Source: CAZGSN01 sp964371655 (GTDB lineage Bacteria > Desulfobacterota > Binatia > HRBIN30). From it: a DNA stretch of 64,000 bases. The DNA lies in assembly GCA_964371655.1 (NCBI GenBank), contig CAYJOD010000028.1, positions 1 to 64,000 of the forward strand, read 5' to 3'. A program made the position numbers and the translations under genes. Under the pieces are notes generated by a model. The model did not search any database and was not told the DNA's origin. It saw only the letters and a program-made list of their open reading frames with translations. Position 1 is the first letter of the stretch; each line of letters opens with the position of its first letter. This document shows positions 59,228 to 64,000 of the stretch, piece after piece.

Positions 59228-60334
59228 AGGGTCTGCTTTGGTTGCCGTCATGGTCAGACCTTGGGCAAAGATCGAGTGAGCCGTCAACTAGCGACCGGTA
59301 GATGATGCTTGCTCCCCATCACCTTCGAATACCGGACCGTTGCCAAGAAAGTAGACCTCGATGTGGGTGATATGGAGAACATGTCACTAAACCCATTGAA
59401 CTGACCGCCGCCAAGCACAATGAGACTGTCGGAGATAGGCGCCGTCGGACCATTGCTGATCAACTACCCTCCATCCGCGGTTCAGAGCTCGCTGTAGTGA
59501 GCAATTCGTTGTCTGGCGGCCGCCAGCCGTCGCAAACTCCAGGGCAAGGGGGGGTACAACTTGTACCCCCCCTTGAAGGCTTCATTCAACGGCCGGTCGC
59601 GCTGGTGGATCCGCTTGAGATGCTGGGACAGATCAGATCGGGCGCGGTCGGTCTGTTGGAATTGCCACGTTGCGACAGATCAGTCTGAGCGCTGTTCGTC
59701 GCCGCCGCCCATTGCGCACTCAATGCAGTACGCAATGGGGTCGGAGGCGGCGTCATGGCACGTTAGATTCGGGACGGACCCGCACACGCAGCAATGTTCG
59801 ACGTACGGTCCGCGCCTCAGGCAGACAAACCAGCGCCGATTAGAAACAAGGACCTGCACCTGATGTTGATGGTCGGCGCGAACGCGATGGGCGACATGTT
59901 CGATGAGCAACTGTCGATCGTAGGGAGTCCGCACAGGAAGCCAGAACGCTCCAAAAGGAAACGAGACGTGTGCAACGCCCTCGGCAGGGTAAGGCTTTTC
60001 CCGAGGCTCACGGGGCCGAGCGCTTCGCGATACACGTTTCGATCGCTCGGGATCATATCGGGCTCGACTGCTGCGCGCTTCTCGTGTCTGCACATCGATC
60101 GCGTAAGACCGGCAGGGCGAAAGAGTCCCACCCTCATGTCTCTCCACTTGTTGATTCATGATTCCAACGCAACCCAAGGCGTCACGTTGCGGTACGCTAG
60201 CTGCGTGCGACATTCTCTCCTCCACAATGTTCATCCGTAGACTTGGTGAGACCTGGGCCGCTGGCAGACACCCTCGCGGCAAGGTATCCGCCGGCATCGA
60301 TCCAGGTCACGAGGGAAGCAGCAAGGATATGCTG
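59228..60334. other. 1.1-kb stretch without a recognisable gene
   Basis: Neither strand shows a frame with family likeness; overlapping frames of about 150-205 codons at 59680-60297 look like noise, although the minus one ends with clustered cysteines (EHCCVCGS, IAYCIECAMGG). It contains the perfect palindrome at 59545-59575. The base composition is lower in GC than in the flanks, suggesting decayed foreign DNA. Confidence 0.4.
59545..59575. repeat. perfect 31-bp palindrome
   Basis: CAAGGGGGGGTACAA, a single C, then TTGTACCCCCCCTTG. Fifteen-base arms are fully complementary. It could be an operator, a recombination site or a terminator stem; no gene depends on it obviously. Confidence 0.75.
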
Positions 60335-60679
60335 CTACTTCGAAACCAAATGATCGGGCTGGTCGGAGGGGAGGGAGCAGTTCGTTTTTCGAGAGGGGTA
60401 ATGTAGCCGACGCCTAGGCACCCGGACGAGCGGGATCCGCCGCATCTTCAGCACCGTTAAGAGTAACGCGACCGAAACTGCGGCGGCTACATGCACATCG
60501 AACGGAAGAGGCGCCGTTGCTCGTGGGTCAGCATCGGTTGCGGGTTCCGACACAACGACCACCCGGTTCGAGCTTCGGTGGCTGTGCGCGCGACCCGAGG
60601 CGCGTGCGATCGGCTGCACGGCCCCGACAAGCAGAGCGAAAGCGATCAGAGAAAGAACCACCCGGTTGCGCACAGTCAT
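60335..60679 (-). CDS. small membrane or exported hypothetical protein
   Basis: A 114-residue frame starting MTVRNRVVLSLIAFALLVGA with a signal-like segment, then a His/Ser/Arg stretch, a second hydrophobic helix (DVHVAAAVSVALLLTVLKM) and a basic tail (PLVRVPRRRLHYPSRK). The pattern signal-linker-TM-basic is plausible for a small inner-membrane protein, but no family is recognised and the Shine-Dalgarno is weak. Confidence 0.45.
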   Translation of the reverse strand: MTVRNRVVLSLIAFALLVGAVQPIARASGRAHSHRSSNRVVVVSEPATDADPRATAPLPFDVHVAAAVSVALLLTVLKMRRIPLVRVPRRRLHYPSRKTNCSLPSDQPDHLVSK

Positions 60680-60846
60680 ACCTTCGGAACGTTGCGTCTA
60701 GAGACGCCTTGAAGCGCATGAGTATTCACTGCCAAGTACCGATACCTACCTGCCCCGGGGCACGCGCCTGCGCAGACGCGCTAGACTCCACTTCGGGTCG
60801 GGCCAAGCTCCCGCTCGGTGCGAACGTGCCAGCCGTGATGCTCGGA

Positions 60847-61650
60847 CTACGGGCTACTCGGAACCCAAAGTGGATGTTTGCTTGCATCCGGTAATTTCTC
60901 TGGTTCGAACAGCTCGTCAGGGACCGCTGCGTCGTACCGTACCTGGCTCACGCGAAGCTCCGTCCTGGTACGCTGCAACCTGTCCTCCATGTCGATCCGG
61001 AGCACGGTAGGAACGCCGTCAACCACGGCGGGTTCTGGGTAGAGCTCCATCTTCCACAGTTCCTTGGCGGCGTCGTAATAGTCGCGGCGCACAGGTAGCA
61101 TGGTGTCCTTTGCGACCACGGTGATGATGCGGGAATAGTAGACGCGCGGACCGGCCAACACCTCTTGCACTCTATATGCAGATTTTCCGGCGATTGTCTC
61201 ATCGCCCTGTCGGCTGAGCTTCTCATCTCGCAGGTTGACGAAACCGAGGTCGGCGAGCGTAAAGTCCGTTCCCAAAAACGACTCGTACGCACCGACAGGA
61301 ACTATCTTGCGGACCCGGCGTATCGAGGGGAGGTACATCCACTGTTCATCGGGATGGTCCTTGTGCTCCCGAATGAGCAATCCAACTCCCTTCAAGTCAT
61401 CCGGTTCCAGGATCACGGTAAGGATCCCGTTTCCGTCCGCGATATGCTTGCGTGCTTGGCGGGCTGTCCACTCGATGGTCGAACCATCGGAGGCGTGCAC
61501 GGCGAGAACAATTGTACGGGTACTTGGCCGCTCCGGCTCCAACGCCGCCTTCATGCGTTGCAGGATGATTCGTGCATCCAGTGGGCCTGCAAAAACGGGG
61601 TTAGCAATAGCGACGACAACGATCAGTGCAGCGAACATGAAAGCTCTCAT
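60847..61650 (-). CDS. outer-membrane lipoprotein-sorting (LolA-like) protein
   Basis: A 267-residue exported protein: signal peptide MRAFMFAALIVVVAIANPVF ending AGP, then a LolA/LolB-like fold: DARIILQRMKAALEPERPST, HIADGNGILTVILEPDDLKG, DEQWMYLPSIRRVRKIVPVG, and GTDFTLADLGFVNLRDEKLS, a pattern of the 'outer membrane lipoprotein-sorting protein' family often found beside RND-type exporters. ATG 61650 has GGAGG upstream. No exporter gene is adjacent here. Periplasmic, perhaps carrying a lipid or lipoprotein. Confidence 0.88.
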   Translation of the reverse strand: MRAFMFAALIVVVAIANPVFAGPLDARIILQRMKAALEPERPSTRTIVLAVHASDGSTIEWTARQARKHIADGNGILTVILEPDDLKGVGLLIREHKDHPDEQWMYLPSIRRVRKIVPVGAYESFLGTDFTLADLGFVNLRDEKLSRQGDETIAGKSAYRVQEVLAGPRVYYSRIITVVAKDTMLPVRRDYYDAAKELWKMELYPEPAVVDGVPTVLRIDMEDRLQRTRTELRVSQVRYDAAVPDELFEPEKLPDASKHPLWVPSSP

Positions 61651-62016
61651 GACGACCTCCATCTCCTACTGTGAGCTCACAACTCTGACGGTGCGCGCCG
61701 AAATAGAAATCGTCAAGCGCCATCAGCGGTGTCGTGAATCGCCCTGCAGATTTGCCGCACCGCACCTTCGGCGCAGGTCCCCGAGTCGGCTCAGCAATTC
61801 ATTGGCGACCCACTTCATACGCTCGTCGCCGAAGACTTCTGAACCCGTTCCCGTGCGCGTGGCTCCAATCATCAGGAGCAACATGTGCATGGAGATCTCG
61901 TCCTAGGCCGCCGTCCTTCCCACATGCGGGAAATCCGTGCGCCGCCATTGCACATTCGCCGGGACGCGGCCGAATGGCAGCCCGTTTGCGTTGTTACTGA
62001 CCAAAGGAGGACAGTC

Positions 62017-62493
62017 ATGAAGACCATAGAGAGGACCGCACTGGCGCTATCAATCACGATCTGTGTTGCCAGCGGTTCGTTTGCTCAAGGCGGCATGCGG
62101 CGCGGTGGAGTTCCGGGCTGGGGCGGTCGGATGTATGACCCGAAAACCGTCGAGACCGTCAGCGGTGAAGTGGTCAGCGTCGAAGAGATTCACGGCAAAG
62201 CCTGGAGACAAACAAGCGGGGGCCGCGGTGGCGGATACGGCATCCACCTTATCGTGAAGAGCGAGAGGGAGGAACTGGCCGTCCATCTGGGACCGAGTTG
62301 GTATCTCGACAAGCACGGACTGAAGATCACTCCAGGCGATCGAATCGAGGTTCGTGGTTCGCGTATCACCTTTCAAGGGAAGCCCGCCATCATTGCGGCG
62401 GAGGTCAAGAAGGGCAACGAGTCACTCAAGTTGCGCGATGACGACGGCCTGCCGGCATGGCGGGGCCAGGGCCGCCCACAACGAGGGAAATGA
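62017..62493 (+). CDS. small exported OB-fold-like protein
   Basis: A 158-residue protein with signal peptide MKTIERTALALSITICVASG ending SFAQG, a Gly/Arg-rich linker (GGMRRGGVPGWGGRMYDPK), and a compact beta domain: ETVSGEVVSVEEIHGKAWRQ, YGIHLIVKSEREELAVHLGP, LKITPGDRIEVRGSRITF. The pattern resembles small periplasmic OB-fold (YgiW/BOF-like) DNA-binding-annotated proteins, which is an inference. AAAGGAGG at ideal spacing supports ATG 62017. Confidence 0.8.
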   Translation: MKTIERTALALSITICVASGSFAQGGMRRGGVPGWGGRMYDPKTVETVSGEVVSVEEIHGKAWRQTSGGRGGGYGIHLIVKSEREELAVHLGPSWYLDKHGLKITPGDRIEVRGSRITFQGKPAIIAAEVKKGNESLKLRDDDGLPAWRGQGRPQRGK

Positions 62494-62788
62494 CTATGAA
62501 TCCCTACCCCCATCACTACGAGGTTCGAGCGGCCGGGAAGACCCAAGACGGCGTCGAGGTTTCCGCCGAACAGCTGCCGCCATTGCGCACCGCGCCGCCA
62601 GTACACCGAGGAGATTGGCGGGTTCGGGTTCGGTCTATTCGCGGAAGTACCGGCCGGCCGATCGAGCGCAGTTTGGTTGCGGTCACGGGGCCGCGCTATG
62701 CGTGTCGACGGACGTATCTCGTCTGAACCGAGGGTTCATCCGCGGTTCCGATTCGAGTTCTCGGGTTCAGGCCTGCGCTGGCTTGAGC

Positions 62789-64000
62789 TTACGGAACCGG
62801 TGTGGCGATGCGGACTACGATCTGTTTCGTCGGGCCGGGATTCTGCGTCGTGTCGCGCACGCGCGCAGTCACGATCGTGTCGCCGTTCGGGAACACATCG
62901 GGGCTCTCAACGATGCGACAGAACTGCTGCACGTTGCCGCTGCCCGGGTCAGGAAAGTCCGGATTCAGGAACTGGTAATCGCCGCTTGGACCCAGGGTAC
63001 AGGGCGAGTCCGGTGCCTGTGCGCTCCAGCGACATACGAAGTCCGTCATCGCGTCGATGATGGTTTGGTTGAGAACGTACGTCGGCGGATCCACGGCCGG
63101 CACCCCGCCCCAATCGCGGACGGCGGCGCCCGAACGGCAATCGACGACCGCATCGCCGTTGCCCAGGTTGCGATTGACCTGCAGCTGCAGATCGGGCGGC
63201 TGCGCGGGATCGTTCGGCTTCAGGGTCGTCGCGACCATTGCCCCGTTTGATCCGGGCCGGGCTTCAACCACGATGGTGAAGTTCACCCCGAATGGGCGCA
63301 CGAAGATCTGGCGGCCCTGATTGTCGTACTGCGGTGTTGGCGACGGCACGCTCTGACACAAGCAGTCGGAGCTGTTGCAGGCGGCACACCCACTATTGCC
63401 GGCGACGCCGAAGTAGACGATCGGCGGTCCACCGCCGGCGACCGTCGCCGTGAACGTAGGCGTGATCGTTCGGGTCCGCGTCGGCGTGGGTGTCACGGTC
63501 CAAGTCGGCGTGAGCGATGGCGTTACCGGCGTCAACGTCCATGTCGGGGTTCCCGTTATCGTCACCGTCGGCGTCGGCGTCGCCGTCCGCGTCACCGTGA
63601 AGCTGGCGGTGAACGTGCGGGTGAATGTCACCGAAGCGGTCGCGGTGGGCGTCCACGTCGCCGTCTGCGTCGGCGATAACGTCGCCGTCGGCGTCGATGT
63701 GGGCGAGTTGCTGGCGGTCCGTGTCGGCGTTGGCGTCGCGGTATTGGTGAATGTGCGCGTCGGCGTCCACGTGGACGAAGGCGTGGTGCTGGGTGTCGGC
63801 GTTGGCGTCGCGGTTTCCGTCGGCGTCGGCGTCGCGGTGCGGGTTACGGTTTGAGTCGGCGTGTCGGTGAAGGTCTTGGTCGCGGTGCGAGTCGGCGTCG
63901 GCGTGAACGTTCTCGTTTCCGTCGCCGTCGGCGTCGCGGTGGGCGTGCTCGTCTGCGTCGGGGTCACCGTTGGGGTTCGCGATGCCGTCGCTGTCAGCGT
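62789..64000 (-). CDS. TPT-repeat surface protein, C-terminal part (5' end beyond window)
   Basis: The frame enters from the right edge (TATASRTPTVTPTQTSTPT) as Thr-Pro repeats of the TPTATPTATETRT type, through about 180 residues, then a globular C-terminal domain: GVAGNSGCAACNSSDCLCQS, RQIFVRPFGVNFTIVVEARP, MTDFVCRWSAQAPDSPC and PNGDTIVTARVRDTTQNPGP. It is related in style to the proteins at 9.8 and 19.3 kb but ends in a different domain with paired cysteines and no dockerin loops. The start, and any signal peptide, are outside the window. Confidence 0.8.
   Translation of the reverse strand, partial: TLTATASRTPTVTPTQTSTPTATPTATETRTFTPTPTRTATKTFTDTPTQTVTRTATPTPTETATPTPTPSTTPSSTWTPTRTFTNTATPTPTRTASNSPTSTPTATLSPTQTATWTPTATASVTFTRTFTASFTVTRTATPTPTVTITGTPTWTLTPVTPSLTPTWTVTPTPTRTRTITPTFTATVAGGGPPIVYFGVAGNSGCAACNSSDCLCQSVPSPTPQYDNQGRQIFVRPFGVNFTIVVEARPGSNGAMVATTLKPNDPAQPPDLQLQVNRNLGNGDAVVDCRSGAAVRDWGGVPAVDPPTYVLNQTIIDAMTDFVCRWSAQAPDSPCTLGPSGDYQFLNPDFPDPGSGNVQQFCRIVESPDVFPNGDTIVTARVRDTTQNPGPTKQIVVRIATPVP

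Noticed and set aside
59680..60297. 205-codon minus-strand frame with clustered cysteines
   Set aside because: No family likeness, overlapping frames of similar length on the other strand, and poor ribosome site; the cysteine cluster could be chance.
61723..61890. 55-codon minus-strand frame starting MHMLLLMIGATRTGTGSEVF
   Set aside because: Vaguely like the end of a TetR regulator, but bounded by an in-frame TAG upstream, with no Shine-Dalgarno; cannot be supported.
63450..63854. Plus-strand Val-rich frame near the right edge
   Set aside because: Antisense shadow of the TPT-repeat protein.

Overview
The window is high-GC chromosomal DNA of a Gram-negative-type bacterium: lipoprotein and Sec signal peptides, a LolA-like protein and ilvBN with a leader peptide are present. 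Several features recall uncultured soil or sediment lineages of the Desulfobacterota/Binatota or Myxococcota kind: secreted Thr-Pro-Thr repeat proteins with cohesin-like or dockerin-like ends, a myxococcal-type Cys-rich motif, many acyl-CoA dehydrogenases, and abundant palindromic intergenic repeats. This placement is inference; no rRNA or marker gene is in view.

Layout. 0-5 kb: acyl-CoA dehydrogenase and ilvBN on the minus strand, with a Val-rich leader peptide and an attenuator-like hairpin upstream. 5-9.5 kb: membrane proteins, an LTA-synthase-type sulfatase and a CBS protein. 9.8-24.4 kb: a large secreted beta-helix-like protein, enoyl-CoA hydratase, rhomboid protease, alpha/beta hydrolase, hydroxyacid dehydrogenase, MsrB, a DUF4326 protein, GH1 glycosidase, a 928-residue TPT-repeat protein, a YihY/BrkB protein and a PPOX-fold protein. 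24.8-28.7 kb: an ArsM-like methyltransferase whose frame continues through an in-frame UGA followed by a SECIS-like hairpin (probable selenoprotein), divergent from a three-gene operon (Cys-rich-motif methyltransferase, DMT exporter, periplasmic DUF442 phosphatase). 28.9-31.2 kb: two acyl-CoA dehydrogenases. 31.3-33.5 kb: a MNT/HEPN toxin-antitoxin pair and an AbiTii-like protein. 34-36.5 kb: a secreted cysteine-peptidase-like protein, DUF4258/DUF2283 genes and a recombinase scrap.

36.755-48.337 kb is an integrated genomic island bounded by perfect 90-bp direct repeats made of the 3' part of tRNA-Lys(CTT) plus its terminator. It has a tyrosine recombinase gene near each end and carries VapBC, a second DUF2283 gene, an HTH regulator, a BNR-repeat lipoprotein, a two-gene module with a QueC-like PP-loop enzyme fused to a C-terminal domain (a candidate undescribed defence system), and two small HTH genes.

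49-51 kb: L,D-transpeptidase, SufT, a small histone-H1-like protein and tRNA-Glu(TTC). A second recombinase abuts tRNA-Glu, and its last codons are antisense to the tRNA. Behind it lie an excisionase, a MazEF-like pair and a DUF433/DUF5615 pair whose toxin carries an amber codon. 55.6-64 kb: GH78 alpha-L-rhamnosidase, a BRO-type antirepressor remnant, about 1.1 kb with no recognisable gene, a LolA-like protein, a small periplasmic OB-fold-like protein and the C-terminal part of another TPT-repeat protein that runs off the right edge. The two strongest leads are the UGA-containing ArsM-like protein and the QueC-fusion module.
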